Assembly: GCF_014137995.1 (NCBI RefSeq)
Contig: NZ_JACGWV010000003.1
Location: forward strand, 682,001 to 746,000
Direction: 5' to 3'
DNA: 64,000 bases
Origin: Promicromonospora sukumoe
Lineage (GTDB): Bacteria; Actinomycetota; Actinomycetes; Actinomycetales; Cellulomonadaceae
The position numbers were made by a program, and so were the translations under genes. This document shows positions 37,467 to 45,953 of this stretch, one piece after another (positions within the stretch are counted from its first letter, which is position 1; the number at the start of each line of letters is the position of its first letter). A model generated the notes under the pieces. That model had not been told where the DNA came from and searched no databases. It worked only from the letters and a program-made list of their open reading frames with translations.

Positions 37467-38609
37467 ATGCCACGCCTCACCCGCGCCGTCCTCATCGGCG
37501 CCACCATCACGAGCGGCGCCGCGGCGCTGCTCGGCCTCGCCTGGATGTCCGGGCTCCTGCCCACCCTGTACGACGGCGCGGACACCGCGCTCCTGGCCCG
37601 GTTCGCCGGGCCCGACGTCGTGACCACCGTGCACACCGTCGCCGGCCTGGCCGGGGTGGCGACCGGGATCATGGCCCTCGCCGGAGCCCTCGGCGCGCGG
37701 GGACGGGTCTGGGCCGCCGCCCTGCAGCTGCTCGTGTTCGGCCTGGTGCTGCAGAGCGCGGGCACGCTGTCCACCGTCGGCTACCTCGTCGCGATGGCGA
37801 TGCCCGTCGCGATCGTGGTGCTGCTGGTCCAGGTGGTCCGCCGCTACCGGGTGGCGCGCTGGGCCGTCGGGATGCCGCTGCTGGCGGGGCTCGCCGTGGG
37901 CGGGTTCCTCGCGCGCGACGCGCTCGCGAGCATCGCGGCCCTGCTGGGCGCGGGGCTCGCCGCCCAGCAGACCGTGCTGGTCGCCGCCCTGCTGTTCATC
38001 GCGCTCGGGAGCCTCTGGGCTGTCGTCGGCGTCCAGGCGCTCGCCGGCACGTCCGCCATGGGGCGGGCGACCGCCTGGGTCGTGCGGCACCGCCGGGCCG
38101 TCACCATCGTGGCCGCCACCGGCCCGCTCCCGTACGCCCTGGTCCGGCTGAGCTGGCTCACCCCGTGGCCGCAGTTCGGCGAGGGCCTGGACCTGTCCAC
38201 CCGGATCTGGGGGCTGACGCTGTCCAGCGGCGCCTGGCTCGGCGTCTTCCTCACCCTCGGCCTGATCCGGCCGTGGGGCGAGGTGTTCCCGCGGTGGATG
38301 CCGGGCCTGGCGGGGCGTCGGGTGCCGATCGCCGCGGCCGCCGTGCCCGGCGGCCTGATCGCGGCCACCGTGACGTTCACGGCCGTCCCCATGCTGATCA
38401 TGTTCGGCGAGCAGTCCCTGGCTCAGGGCGTGTGGGGCGCGATCATCTTCCCCTGCTGGTACTGGGGCCCGGCCCTGGCGCTCGCGGTGTGGGGGTACGT
38501 GGCGCACCGCGTCGAGGCAGACCGTGCCGGGGCTGACCGTGCCGGGGCTGACCGGGCGGCGGGGCTCGAACCCGGCGAGGCCGCCGCGGATCGTGCCGCC
38601 GCCGTATGA
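37467..38609 (+). CDS. Polytopic membrane protein of unknown function
   Basis: A 380-residue protein with about nine to ten hydrophobic segments and no recognised catalytic motif. ATG 37467 follows GGAGGGA. The C-terminus (about 345-380) is a cytoplasmic Asp/Arg/Ala tail containing tandem DRAGA units encoded by 15-bp repeats (38521-38560). It lies immediately upstream of a histidine kinase gene, whose in-frame ATG 38606 would overlap its stop, so the three genes 37467-40574 probably form one operon. It may be a partner or target of the two-component system; this is inference from position. Confidence 0.75.
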   Translation: MPRLTRAVLIGATITSGAAALLGLAWMSGLLPTLYDGADTALLARFAGPDVVTTVHTVAGLAGVATGIMALAGALGARGRVWAAALQLLVFGLVLQSAGTLSTVGYLVAMAMPVAIVVLLVQVVRRYRVARWAVGMPLLAGLAVGGFLARDALASIAALLGAGLAAQQTVLVAALLFIALGSLWAVVGVQALAGTSAMGRATAWVVRHRRAVTIVAATGPLPYALVRLSWLTPWPQFGEGLDLSTRIWGLTLSSGAWLGVFLTLGLIRPWGEVFPRWMPGLAGRRVPIAAAAVPGGLIAATVTFTAVPMLIMFGEQSLAQGVWGAIIFPCWYWGPALALAVWGYVAHRVEADRAGADRAGADRAAGLEPGEAAADRAAAV

Positions 38610-38647
38610 CGTGGCGGGCGGCCCCGGCGACCGGAGAGGATGACGGC

Positions 38648-39940
38648 ATGCAGGCGACGACGCGGCACCTCGTGCGCTACCTCGCCCGGCGGTTCGCCTG
38701 GCACATGCTGGGCGCGGCGATCGGGCTGGCCCTCGTGCTGCTCGTCTACAGCCTGCTGTTCTCCGTGGTCACGGGGCTGCCGGCGGGGGTGGTCGCCGTC
38801 GTGGCGGTCGCCGCCGCCGTCGGGCTCGGGCTGGTCCCGGGCGCCCGCGAGCTGGAGGTCACCGCCGCCCGCGCCCTGCTCGACGTCGACGCCGAGCTCG
38901 TCGTCCCGGCCCGGCCCCGGCTCGCCCACCGGGTCCGGACCGCCGGCTGGGTCGTCCTGCACCTGGCGACCGGCATGCTCGTCGCCGTCTGCCTGTTCGC
39001 CGTGCTCCCCGGGGCGGTGCTGATCGGCGTGGAGGCGGTGGCCGGGCGCCCGTTCGGGTCCGGCGTCGCGCTGCCGGGCAGCGCCCCGGAGGCAGCGCTG
39101 CGGCTCGTGGCCTGCGTCGTCGTCGGGCTGCTGGCGCTCGCGGCCACCTGGCCGCTCGGGGTCGCGGCGTCGGCGCTCGCCGGGCGCGTGCTCGGCCCCA
39201 CCCCGCACGACCGGATGGAGACGGCGCTCGCCCGCGCGGGCCGCGAGGCCGAGCACACGCGCCTCGCGCGGGAGCTGCACGACGGCATCGGCCACGCCCT
39301 GACCGTCGTGAGCGTCCAGGCCGCGGCCGGACGGCGCGTCGTCGCCGCGAACCCGGACGCGGCGGCCGAGGCGCTCGCGGCGATCGAGGACACGGCCCGG
39401 TCGGCGCTCGCGGAGCTCGATCAGCTCCTGGCCGTGCTCCGGGACGACGCCGACGACGCGGCACCGCTTGCGCTCGCCCCCGCGCTGGACGACGTCGTCT
39501 CCGCGCACCGCCGGGCCGGGCTGGACGTGAGCGCCCGGATCGACCTGCCCGCCGGGCTGCCCGCGCTGCTGAGCCGCACGGTGCAGCGCATCGTCACCGA
39601 GGCGCTCACCAACGCGCACCGGCACGGCGGCCCCGGCCCCGTGCGGCTCACCGTGGGGCAGGACGGCGACCGGGTGCTGATCGAGGCGGTCAGTCCCCTC
39701 CGTGCGGGCGCGTGCCTGCCGCGGCCGGGGCGCGCGTCCGGCGGGCGTGGCCTGTCCGGCGTCCGGGAGCGGGTCGCGCTGTTCGGCGGCGCCGTCGAGG
39801 CCGGGCCCGACGGCGACCGGTGGGCGCTCCGTGCGACGCTGCCCTGGACGACGCCGACCGGGACGGCGCCGACCGGGCCGCCGCAGGCCGAGACACTGCC
39901 TCCCGAGACCCCGGCCGACCGGAAGGAACCCGATGCCTGA
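38648..39940 (+). CDS. Sensor histidine kinase (NarL-partner type, HisKA_3)
   Basis: A 430-residue membrane kinase. Four hydrophobic segments occupy about residues 18-190. The HisKA_3 dimerisation domain has the phospho-acceptor in ARELHDGIGHAL (His211). The ATP-binding domain has the N box VTEALTNAHRHG and the G box GRGLSGVRERVALFGG. No separate sensory domain is visible, so the signal may be sensed in the membrane. ATG 38648 is chosen because GGAGAGGA lies 9 nt upstream; ATG 38606 would add 14 residues and overlap the previous gene. It overlaps the regulator gene by 8 nt. Confidence 0.92.
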   Translation: MQATTRHLVRYLARRFAWHMLGAAIGLALVLLVYSLLFSVVTGLPAGVVAVVAVAAAVGLGLVPGARELEVTAARALLDVDAELVVPARPRLAHRVRTAGWVVLHLATGMLVAVCLFAVLPGAVLIGVEAVAGRPFGSGVALPGSAPEAALRLVACVVVGLLALAATWPLGVAASALAGRVLGPTPHDRMETALARAGREAEHTRLARELHDGIGHALTVVSVQAAAGRRVVAANPDAAAEALAAIEDTARSALAELDQLLAVLRDDADDAAPLALAPALDDVVSAHRRAGLDVSARIDLPAGLPALLSRTVQRIVTEALTNAHRHGGPGPVRLTVGQDGDRVLIEAVSPLRAGACLPRPGRASGGRGLSGVRERVALFGGAVEAGPDGDRWALRATLPWTTPTGTAPTGPPQAETLPPETPADRKEPDA

Positions 39941-40574
39941 CGCCCCCGTGCGGGTGCTCCTCGCCGACGACGAGCCGCTCGTCCGCAGCGGCCTGCGCCT
40001 CATCCTCGACGCCGAGCCCGACCTGGAGGTGGTCGGCGAGGCGGGCGACGGTGCGCAGGCCGTCGAGCTCACGCGGAGCCTGCGGCCCGACGTCGTCTGC
40101 ATGGACGTGCGCATGCCCGGCGTGGACGGGCTGCGCGCGACCGAGCTGGTGCTCCGGCTGCCGGAGCCGCCGCGGGTGCTCGTGGTGACCACGTTCGAGC
40201 ACGACGGCTACGTGCTCGACGCGCTCACCGCCGGGGCGTCGGGGTTCCTGCTCAAGCGCGCCCGGGCCGACGAGATGGTGCAGGCGGTCCGTACCGTCGC
40301 CGTCGGGCAGAGCCTGCTGTACCCGCAGGCCCTGCGGGACCTGGTGCGCACGCGGCCGCGGGCTGCTTCCGGCGCACCTGCGCTGACGCCGCGCGAGCGG
40401 GAGGTGCTGGCGCTGGTGGCGCAGGGGATGACCAACGCGGAGATCGCGACGGCGCTCGTGGTGGGCGTCGAGACGGTGCGCACGCACGTGGCGTCCGTGC
40501 TGGCCAAGCTCCAGGCCCGTGACCGGACGCAGGCCGTGGTGCTGGGCTACCGGGCGGGGTTGGTGGAGCTGTAG
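39933..40574 (+). CDS. NarL/FixJ-family response regulator
   Basis: A 213-residue cytoplasmic DNA-binding regulator. The receiver has LLADDEPLVRSG, the phosphorylated Asp58 in VVCMDVRMPGVDG, and Lys at the usual position in GASGFLLKRA. A LuxR-type helix-turn-helix follows (TPREREVLALVAQGMTNAEI, about 142-205). ATG 39933 lies 4 nt after GGAAGGAA and overlaps the kinase gene, so the pair is co-translated and is almost certainly cognate. Confidence 0.94.
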   Translation: MPDAPVRVLLADDEPLVRSGLRLILDAEPDLEVVGEAGDGAQAVELTRSLRPDVVCMDVRMPGVDGLRATELVLRLPEPPRVLVVTTFEHDGYVLDALTAGASGFLLKRARADEMVQAVRTVAVGQSLLYPQALRDLVRTRPRAASGAPALTPREREVLALVAQGMTNAEIATALVVGVETVRTHVASVLAKLQARDRTQAVVLGYRAGLVEL

Positions 40575-40620
40575 GTCCTGCCCGGCCGGGTTACGGCCCG
40601 GGTCAGTCCCGGGGCAGGAC
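40575..40620. terminator. Hairpin between the response regulator and GNAT genes
   Basis: GTCCTGCCC (40575-40583) pairs with GGGCAGGAC (40612-40620), extended by CGG/CCG with a one-base bulge. It overlaps the last codons of the convergent acetyltransferase gene. Confidence 0.5.
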
Positions 40621-41076
40621 CATCTCGATCTCGTCCGGGAACGGCGAGTAGTCCGACGCCTTGCGCCGGCCCGTGCGCTGCCAGCCCAGGTGCTCGTAGA
40701 AGCCGATCGCCTGGTCGTTGTCGGCGAGGCACCACAGGCGGGGGTCGTCCATCTCGGCGACGGCCACGTCCATCGCGGCCCGGGCCAGGCCGCCGCCCCA
40801 GTGCGCCGGGTGCACCGCGAGATGGCGCAGCAGGCGCTCGTCGTGGGCGACGAAGCAGGCCAGCCGGTCGTGGTCGCCGTCGTCGTCCAGCACGAGGATG
40901 CGGACCCCCGGCTCGGTGAGAGCCGCCTGCCACTTCGCGAGGACCTCGTCGGAGGGGAAGGGGTACATGCCCGGCGGGAAGATGTGGCCCAGGGCCGCGA
41001 CACCGGCGGCGCGCTCCACGTCGTGGAGGGCCTGCGCGTCGTCGGGCGTGGCCTGCCGGAACCGGTGCTGGACCAT
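40603..41076 (-). CDS. GNAT-family N-acetyltransferase
   Basis: A 157-residue acetyl-CoA-dependent transferase. The acetyl-CoA-binding motif A is LRHLAVHPAHWGGGLARAAM, in which the usual Q/RxxGxG/A appears as WGGGLA, and the motif B region has CLADNDQAIGFYEHLGWQRTG. The acceptor is unknown. The ATG at 41074-41076 has a TACGCT box 6 nt upstream (41083-41088). Confidence 0.85.
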   Translation of the reverse strand: MVQHRFRQATPDDAQALHDVERAAGVAALGHIFPPGMYPFPSDEVLAKWQAALTEPGVRILVLDDDGDHDRLACFVAHDERLLRHLAVHPAHWGGGLARAAMDVAVAEMDDPRLWCLADNDQAIGFYEHLGWQRTGRRKASDYSPFPDEIEMVLPRD

Positions 41077-41082
41077 TGCCCC

Positions 41083-41088
41083 AGCGTA
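41083..41088 (-). promoter_or_regulatory. -10 box of a leaderless start (GNAT gene)
   Basis: TACGCT on the minus strand ends 6 nt before the ATG at 41076. Confidence 0.45.
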
Positions 41089-41218
41089 CGGCCAGGCTTC
41101 ACCCGCGGCACCACCGCTGAGATTTGTGTTTGCGACCTGCGGGGCGGCGGCGAAAAACTGGTCTGCAACATTTTCCCGAAGTGCTGTGACCTCGGTGAGG
41201 TTGGAGCGTCAAGGGTGC

Positions 41219-41524
41219 ATGACGAAGACAGCATTCAGCGCGGTGATGTCCCGCCTCTCGGCGCTCGACACGCTCTCGCTGCGGGTGAGTCAGGACTGGT
41301 TGGCGTTCGGCCTGGACCGGGTCGACGTGCTGGTCATCGAGATACTGACAGTCAGTGAGGTCACGGCGCTCCCGCTCGTGAACCAGCACCGGCTGTCACC
41401 GGCGGAGCCGGACCCCGGGCGGGAGCTGGGCCTGACCCAGGTCTGGACCGGCTGGCTCGGGGACGCCTCGGACGTGGTGCCGGTCGCGATGCGGCTCACG
41501 CTCGCGGCGGGCGAGGACGGGTGA
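41219..41524 (+). CDS. Small protein of unknown function
   Basis: A 101-residue soluble-looking protein that is not recognised. It opens MTKTAFSAVMSRLSALDTLS, has a mixed amphipathic centre (WLAFGLDRVDVLVIEILTVSEV) and ends with QVWTGWLGDASDVVPVAMRL. Third codon positions are strongly G/C on the plus strand, and AAGGG lies 4 nt before ATG 41219, both of which favour a real gene. The 142 nt before it are AT-richer and could hold its promoter. A frame on the opposite strand here is Arg/His-rich and unlikely. Confidence 0.6.
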   Translation: MTKTAFSAVMSRLSALDTLSLRVSQDWLAFGLDRVDVLVIEILTVSEVTALPLVNQHRLSPAEPDPGRELGLTQVWTGWLGDASDVVPVAMRLTLAAGEDG

Positions 41525-41561
41525 CCCGCCGACGCCGCGCGCGTCAGCGGACGGGTTACCG

Positions 41562-42044
41562 TCAGCGGGGCAGGTGCGCCTCGATCTCGCCGACGATCGC
41601 CGGGTCGTCCGGCAGGGTCTTCGGCGCGTAGCGGCGCACCTCGCCTCCGGGCAGCACCAGGAACTTCTCGAAGTTCCAGCGGATCTTGCCCGAGTGCCCC
41701 GAGGCGTCCTCCGTCTTCTTGAGCTCGACGTACAGCGGGTGCGCGTTGCGCCCGTTCAGCTTGATCTTGTCGAGCACGGGGAACGTGACGCCGTAGGTCA
41801 TGGAGCAGAACTCGGCGATCTTCTCGTTCGAGCTCAGCTCCTGCAGGAACTGGTTGCTGGGGAAGCCCAGCACCGTGAAACCGCGGTCCTGGTACTTCTT
41901 CTGCATCTTCTCGAGGGTCTCGTACTGCGGAGCCAGGCCGCACCGCGAGGCCACGTTCACCACGAGGACCACGTCCTCCTTGTGGTCGGCCAGCGAGATC
42001 TCGGTGCCGTCCATCGTGTGGAAAGGGATGTCGTAGAGGGTCAC
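41562..42044 (-). CDS. Glutathione-peroxidase-family thiol peroxidase
   Basis: A 160-residue thioredoxin-fold peroxidase that reduces hydrogen or organic peroxides. The catalytic Cys35 (NVASRCGLAPQYETL), the Gln in GFPSNQF and the Trp in WNFEKFLV form the usual set, with Cys in place of selenocysteine. Bacterial members usually take electrons from thioredoxin rather than glutathione. GTG 42044 (VTLYDIPF) is chosen since GGAGG lies 7 nt upstream; the alternative GTG 15 nt earlier falls on that site. Confidence 0.92.
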   Translation of the reverse strand: MTLYDIPFHTMDGTEISLADHKEDVVLVVNVASRCGLAPQYETLEKMQKKYQDRGFTVLGFPSNQFLQELSSNEKIAEFCSMTYGVTFPVLDKIKLNGRNAHPLYVELKKTEDASGHSGKIRWNFEKFLVLPGGEVRRYAPKTLPDDPAIVGEIEAHLPR

Positions 42045-42160
42045 CCGCTCATCCTCCACCCGTTGTCCCGGTCAACGGAACCCTTCCGCCGCCCAGGGGC
42101 GTCAGGAGATCGCACCGGCCCAGTGCCGATCTCTCGAGACCGTCCTCACACCCGTACGAA

Positions 42161-42193
42161 AATGTCGACAGCCTTGGGGCACCTGTCGACATT
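42161..42193. promoter_or_regulatory. Paired TGTCGACA sites upstream of the RluA-type gene
   Basis: AATGTCGACAG (42161-42171) and CTGTCGACATT (42183-42193) are inverted copies. Each contains the 8-bp palindrome TGTCGACA (42163-42170 and 42184-42191), 21 bp apart, two helical turns. A candidate operator in the 214-nt divergent region. Confidence 0.5.
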
Positions 42194-42246
42194 CCTGTGC
42201 GTTGGGATGTCCGTATCGGCTGCGATCGGTCGAGCCCGCCACGGGT

Positions 42247-42252
42247 TAGGTT
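42247..42252 (+). promoter_or_regulatory. -10 box of a leaderless start (RluA-type gene)
   Basis: TAGGTT ends 6 nt before GTG 42259. Confidence 0.5.
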
Positions 42253-42258
42253 GACGGC

Positions 42259-43221
42259 GTGACCCGCTCGTCCGGCCCCGCCAAGCACCGGCCCCCGCTG
42301 CCCGTGCGGGACGGCCTCAACCCCACGCGGCTCGTGCTGCCGCACGACCCCGACGTCGTCGCACGGTTCCCGTACGCGCTCGACTACCTGCTGGACCGGT
42401 TCCGCGACGACGAGGTGCGCCTGCGCGAGAAGCTCGCCCTCGGCGAGGTCGTCACGGGGCGTGGCGAGCCACTCACCCCGACGACGCCGTACGAGCCGCG
42501 CGGGTTCCTGTACCTGTACCGGGACCCGCCGGCCCACGAGGACCCGATCCCGTTCGAGCCCGAGGTGCTGCACCGCGACGAGAACCTGCTGGTCGTGGAC
42601 AAGCCCCACTTCCTCGCGACGATGCCGCGCGGGCGGTGGGTCCGCGAGACGGCGCTCGTGCGCCTGCGCGTCGCGCTCGACCTGCCGGAGCTCTCGCCCG
42701 CGCACCGGCTCGACCGGGGCACGGCGGGCGTGCTCGTGCTCACCGTGCGGCCCGAGGTACGCGGCGCGTACCAGGAGGCGTTCGCCCGGCGGGAGGTGCG
42801 CAAGGTCTACGAGGCGGTGGCGCCGCTGCCGCCGTCGGACGCACCCCTGGCCGGGGGCGAGCCCGTGACCCTGCGCAGCCGCATCGTGAAGCGGCGCGGC
42901 GTCGCCCGGGCCGAGGAGGTACCCGGCGAGCCGAACGCGGAGTCGCGGATCAGCCTCGCCGCCGCCGCCGAGACCCGGGGCCTCGGCCTGTACCGGCTCG
43001 AGCCGCACACCGGCAAGACCCACCAGCTCCGGCTGCACATGGCGTCCCTCGGGCTGCCGATCCTGCACGACCCGTTCTGGCCCGAGCTGCGCGCCGCCGA
43101 CCCCGACGACTTCGACCGTCCCCTGCAGCTCCTGTCCCGGTCCCTGGAGCTCACCGACCCCCTGTCCGGCCGGCCCCGGCGCTTCGAGTCCCGCCGCACG
43201 CTGCGCGAATGGACCGCGTAG
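42259..43221 (+). CDS. RluA-family pseudouridine synthase
   Basis: A 320-residue RNA uridine isomerase. The catalytic Asp is D152 in SPAHRLDRGTAGVLVLT, preceded by the family strand LLVVDKPHFLATMP and followed by YEAVAPL and LEPHTGKTHQLRLHMASLGLPI. The target (rRNA or tRNA position) cannot be told from sequence. The N-terminal 100 residues are longer than in RluA and resemble the actinobacterial subgroup. GTG 42259 is chosen from the TAGGTT box and the start of conserved character. Confidence 0.9.
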   Translation: MTRSSGPAKHRPPLPVRDGLNPTRLVLPHDPDVVARFPYALDYLLDRFRDDEVRLREKLALGEVVTGRGEPLTPTTPYEPRGFLYLYRDPPAHEDPIPFEPEVLHRDENLLVVDKPHFLATMPRGRWVRETALVRLRVALDLPELSPAHRLDRGTAGVLVLTVRPEVRGAYQEAFARREVRKVYEAVAPLPPSDAPLAGGEPVTLRSRIVKRRGVARAEEVPGEPNAESRISLAAAAETRGLGLYRLEPHTGKTHQLRLHMASLGLPILHDPFWPELRAADPDDFDRPLQLLSRSLELTDPLSGRPRRFESRRTLREWTA

Positions 43222-43232
43222 CCGCCCCGCAT

Positions 43233-43276
43233 GTGTCAGACCTACAGGTCCCCCGAGGGACCTGTAGGTCTGACAC
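43233..43276. repeat. Palindromic element, copy 3
   Basis: Perfect 20-bp arms (43233-43252 and 43257-43276) around CCGA. The variable arm position is CT. It is the only copy between co-directional genes: 11 nt after the RluA-type stop and 36 nt before alr. Confidence 0.95.
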
Positions 43277-43312
43277 GTTCGCCGGGATCGCACAGGTGCG
43301 AGAATCGGTGCG

Positions 43313-44548
43313 ATGAGCACCGTCCCCGACTACCCCGCCCGCGCGGTCGTCGACCTCGACGCGATCCGCGACAACGTGCGCGCCCTGCGGGCGACCGCCC
43401 CGACCGCCCAGGTCATGGCCGTCGTCAAGGCAGACGCGTACGGGCACGGGCTCGCGCCCGCGGCCCGGGCGGCTCTCGCGGGCGGCGCGACCTGGCTGGG
43501 CGCCGCGCAGAGCGTCGAGGCGCTCGCGATCCGTGCCGCCGTCGGACCGGGCCCGCGCATCCTGACCTGGCTCTACGCGCCCGGCGCGCCCCTGGCCGAC
43601 CTGGTGCGCGACGACGTCGACGTCGCCGTCGCCGCGGCCTGGGCCCTCGACGAGGTGGCCGACGGCGCCCGCTCCGCGGGAAAGACCGCCCGCGTGCACC
43701 TCAAGGTCGACACCGGGCTCGGCCGCAACGGGATCATGCCCGCGGACCTGCCCGCCGTCCTCGACCGGGTCGCGGCGCTCCAGGCCGAGGGCGCGCTCGC
43801 CGTCGTCGGCCTCATGTCGCACTTCGCGCTCGCGGACGAGCCCGACGACCCGTCGGTCAAGATGCAGACCCACGTCTTCGAGGAGGCGCTCCGGACCGTC
43901 GAGGCCGCCGGGATCGACCTCGAGGTGCGGCACATCGCCAACTCCGCGGCGACCCTGACCAACCCGGCCGCCCACTACGACCTGGTGCGCCCCGGCATCG
44001 CCGTGTACGGGCTCTCGCCCGTGCCGCACCTCGGCGCGCCCGGCGACTACGGGCTCCGGCCCGCGATGACGCTGGAGGCGCGGCTCGCCACGGTCAAGCG
44101 GGTCCCGGAGGGGCACGGCGTGTCCTACGGGCACTTCTACGTCACGCCGCAGGACACGGTGCTCGGCGTCGTCCCGCTCGGCTACTCGGACGGGATACCG
44201 CGGCACGCCTCCGGCGGCTCGCTCGGCCCGGGCGGGCCGGTGCTCGTCGGCGGCGGCGTGGACGACGTCGCGGCCCCCGCGACCGGACTCGGCACCGCCC
44301 GCGTCCTGCGTGTCGCGGGGCGCGTGTGCATGGACCAGATCATGCTGGACCTCGGCCCGTACGCGCCCGAGCAGGCCGGCGACGTCGTGACACTCTTCGG
44401 GGCGTCCGACGGGCTGGCCCGCGCCGGAGCGCCCAACGCCGAGGACTGGGCGCAGGCCGCCGGAACCATCAGCTACGAGATCGTGACGCGCCTCGGGGCG
44501 CGCGTCCCACGCGTGTACGTGGGCACGGCAGGAAGGGAGACCGCGTGA
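43313..44548 (+). CDS. alr: Alanine racemase
   Basis: PLP enzyme that makes D-alanine for peptidoglycan. Lys39 in VVKADAYGHG forms the Schiff base. Further conserved stretches are VHLKVDTGLGRNG, VGLMSHFALADEP, VRPGIAVYG, VPLGYSDGIPR and GRVCMDQIMLDLG; the 411-residue length is slightly above average because of a glycine-rich loop near residue 310 (GGGVDDVAAPATG). ATG 43313 is the family start. The stop overlaps GTG of tsaE. Confidence 0.96.
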   Translation: MSTVPDYPARAVVDLDAIRDNVRALRATAPTAQVMAVVKADAYGHGLAPAARAALAGGATWLGAAQSVEALAIRAAVGPGPRILTWLYAPGAPLADLVRDDVDVAVAAAWALDEVADGARSAGKTARVHLKVDTGLGRNGIMPADLPAVLDRVAALQAEGALAVVGLMSHFALADEPDDPSVKMQTHVFEEALRTVEAAGIDLEVRHIANSAATLTNPAAHYDLVRPGIAVYGLSPVPHLGAPGDYGLRPAMTLEARLATVKRVPEGHGVSYGHFYVTPQDTVLGVVPLGYSDGIPRHASGGSLGPGGPVLVGGGVDDVAAPATGLGTARVLRVAGRVCMDQIMLDLGPYAPEQAGDVVTLFGASDGLARAGAPNAEDWAQAAGTISYEIVTRLGARVPRVYVGTAGRETA

Positions 44549-45123
44549 GCGGGGCAGTGAGCGGACCGGGCGACACCACGACGTCGGAGGCGGTGGTGCT
44601 CCACCTGCCCGACGCCGATACGACGCGCGCCTTCGGGGCGGCGCTCGCCGGGGTGCTGCGCCCCGGGGACCTGGTGATCCTCACCGGTGACCTCGGAGCC
44701 GGCAAGACGACGCTGACGCAGGGGATCGGGGCCGCGCTCAACGTGCGCGGGCAGGTGGCGTCGCCCACGTTCATCGTGGCGCGCGAGCACCCGCCGCTGC
44801 CGCGCGAGGACGGCACGCGCGGACCCGGGCTCGTGCACGTCGACGCCTACCGCCTCGGCGGGCTGGGCGAGCTCGACGCGCTCGACCTGGACTCGTCCCT
44901 GGAGGACTCCGTCACCGTCGTGGAGTGGGGGCGCGGCCTGGCCGAGGCGCTCGCCGACGACCGGCTGGAGATCGACCTGCAGCGCCCGCGCGGTGCGCCG
45001 TCGTTCGACCCCGGCGCGGAGGCCGAGGCCGACCCGGGGGCAGGTACCCGCACGGTGACGATCTGCGCGATCGGCCCCCGATGGACGGGCGTGGACCTCC
45101 GCGCCCTGGTGAGCGGTCGGTAG
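44545..45123 (+). CDS. tsaE: tRNA t6A biosynthesis ATPase TsaE
   Basis: TsaE is the ATPase that supports TsaB-TsaD in making N6-threonylcarbamoyladenosine at A37 of tRNAs. The Walker A motif is TGDLGAGKTTLTQGIG (Lys54), followed by VASPTFIVARE, HVDAYRLGG and VVEWGRG. The 192-residue product has a C-terminal tail with PGAEAEADPGAG inserted before the last strand. GTG 44545 overlaps the alr stop and has GGAAGGGA upstream. Confidence 0.94.
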   Translation: MSGAVSGPGDTTTSEAVVLHLPDADTTRAFGAALAGVLRPGDLVILTGDLGAGKTTLTQGIGAALNVRGQVASPTFIVAREHPPLPREDGTRGPGLVHVDAYRLGGLGELDALDLDSSLEDSVTVVEWGRGLAEALADDRLEIDLQRPRGAPSFDPGAEAEADPGAGTRTVTICAIGPRWTGVDLRALVSGR

Positions 45124-45164
45124 CTGGTCAGATGATCATCCCCGGCGTCCCGCCTCGCGCGTAA

Positions 45165-45170
45165 TACCCT
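45165..45170 (+). promoter_or_regulatory. -10 box of a leaderless start (tsaB)
   Basis: TACCCT ends 6 nt before GTG 45177, in the 53-nt gap after tsaE. Confidence 0.5.
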
Positions 45171-45176
45171 GGTGAC

Positions 45177-45953
45177 GTGGCCGTTCTTGCTCTCGATACC
45201 TCAGCAGCCGTCGCCGTCTCGCTCGTCGACGAGGAGGGCGCGCGTCTCGCGTCCCGCTCCTCGGACGAGCGCCGCCGGCACGCCGAGTCGCTCGCGCCCC
45301 TGATCACCGAGGTCCTCGACGAGGCCGGGATCGAGCGCGCCGACCTGACCGCCGTCGTCGCCGGCACCGGCCCGGCCCCGTTCACGGGGCTGCGCGTCGG
45401 GCTGGTGACCGCCCGCACGCTCGCGCTGTCCCTCGGCGTCCCCGTGCTCGGCGTGCCCAGCCTCGACGCGCTGGCGGTGCAGGCCGTCAGCGACCTCGGC
45501 CTGCGCGCGGGGGCGGAGATCCTGGCCACCTCCGACGCCCGCCGCAAGGAGGTCTACTGGGCTCGCTACCGCGTGGTCGCGCACGAGGGGCCGCACGGCG
45601 TGCCCGTCGTGGAGCGCACCGCCGGGCCCGACGTCGACCGGGCCGGCTTCGTCGCGCAGGCCCAGCTCCCGCTGGCCGACGCCGACACCCCGCTGCCCGT
45701 CGTCGTCGGCGAGGGCGCCATGCTCTACCCCGAGTTCCTCCCGGTCGCCGACGACGCGCCCCTCGTCCCCGACGCGACCGTGCTGGCCCGCCTGGCGCTC
45801 GTCCGCCGCGAGGCCGGCGAGGAGCTGCCGACGGAGCCGCTGTACCTGCGGCGTCCGGACGTGCACGAGCCGGGCGTCGCGACGGGCTCGGGTGCGGGTG
45901 CGGGTGCCAGTGCCGGTCCGGCCGCCGCTTCCGCCGCGGGCGGTGCCGCATGA
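45177..45953 (+). CDS. tsaB: tRNA t6A biosynthesis protein TsaB
   Basis: TsaB is the non-catalytic ASKHA-fold partner of TsaD. The 258-residue product opens VLALDTSAAVAVSLVDEEG, with ESLAPLITEVLDEAG, VVAGTGPAPFTGLRVGL and SDARRKEVYWARY. The last 22 residues are a low-complexity Gly/Ala/Ser tail. It overlaps rimI by 4 nt (ATGA), so tsaB and rimI are coupled; a TACCCT box before the start may give a second transcript inside the alr-tsaE-tsaB-rimI group. Confidence 0.94.
   Translation: MAVLALDTSAAVAVSLVDEEGARLASRSSDERRRHAESLAPLITEVLDEAGIERADLTAVVAGTGPAPFTGLRVGLVTARTLALSLGVPVLGVPSLDALAVQAVSDLGLRAGAEILATSDARRKEVYWARYRVVAHEGPHGVPVVERTAGPDVDRAGFVAQAQLPLADADTPLPVVVGEGAMLYPEFLPVADDAPLVPDATVLARLALVRREAGEELPTEPLYLRRPDVHEPGVATGSGAGAGASAGPAAASAAGGAA

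Noticed and set aside
41099..41389. Minus-strand frame overlapping the 101-residue orphan
   Set aside because: Arg/His/Gln-rich, no ribosome-binding site, and the plus-strand frame has better codon use and a ribosome-binding site.
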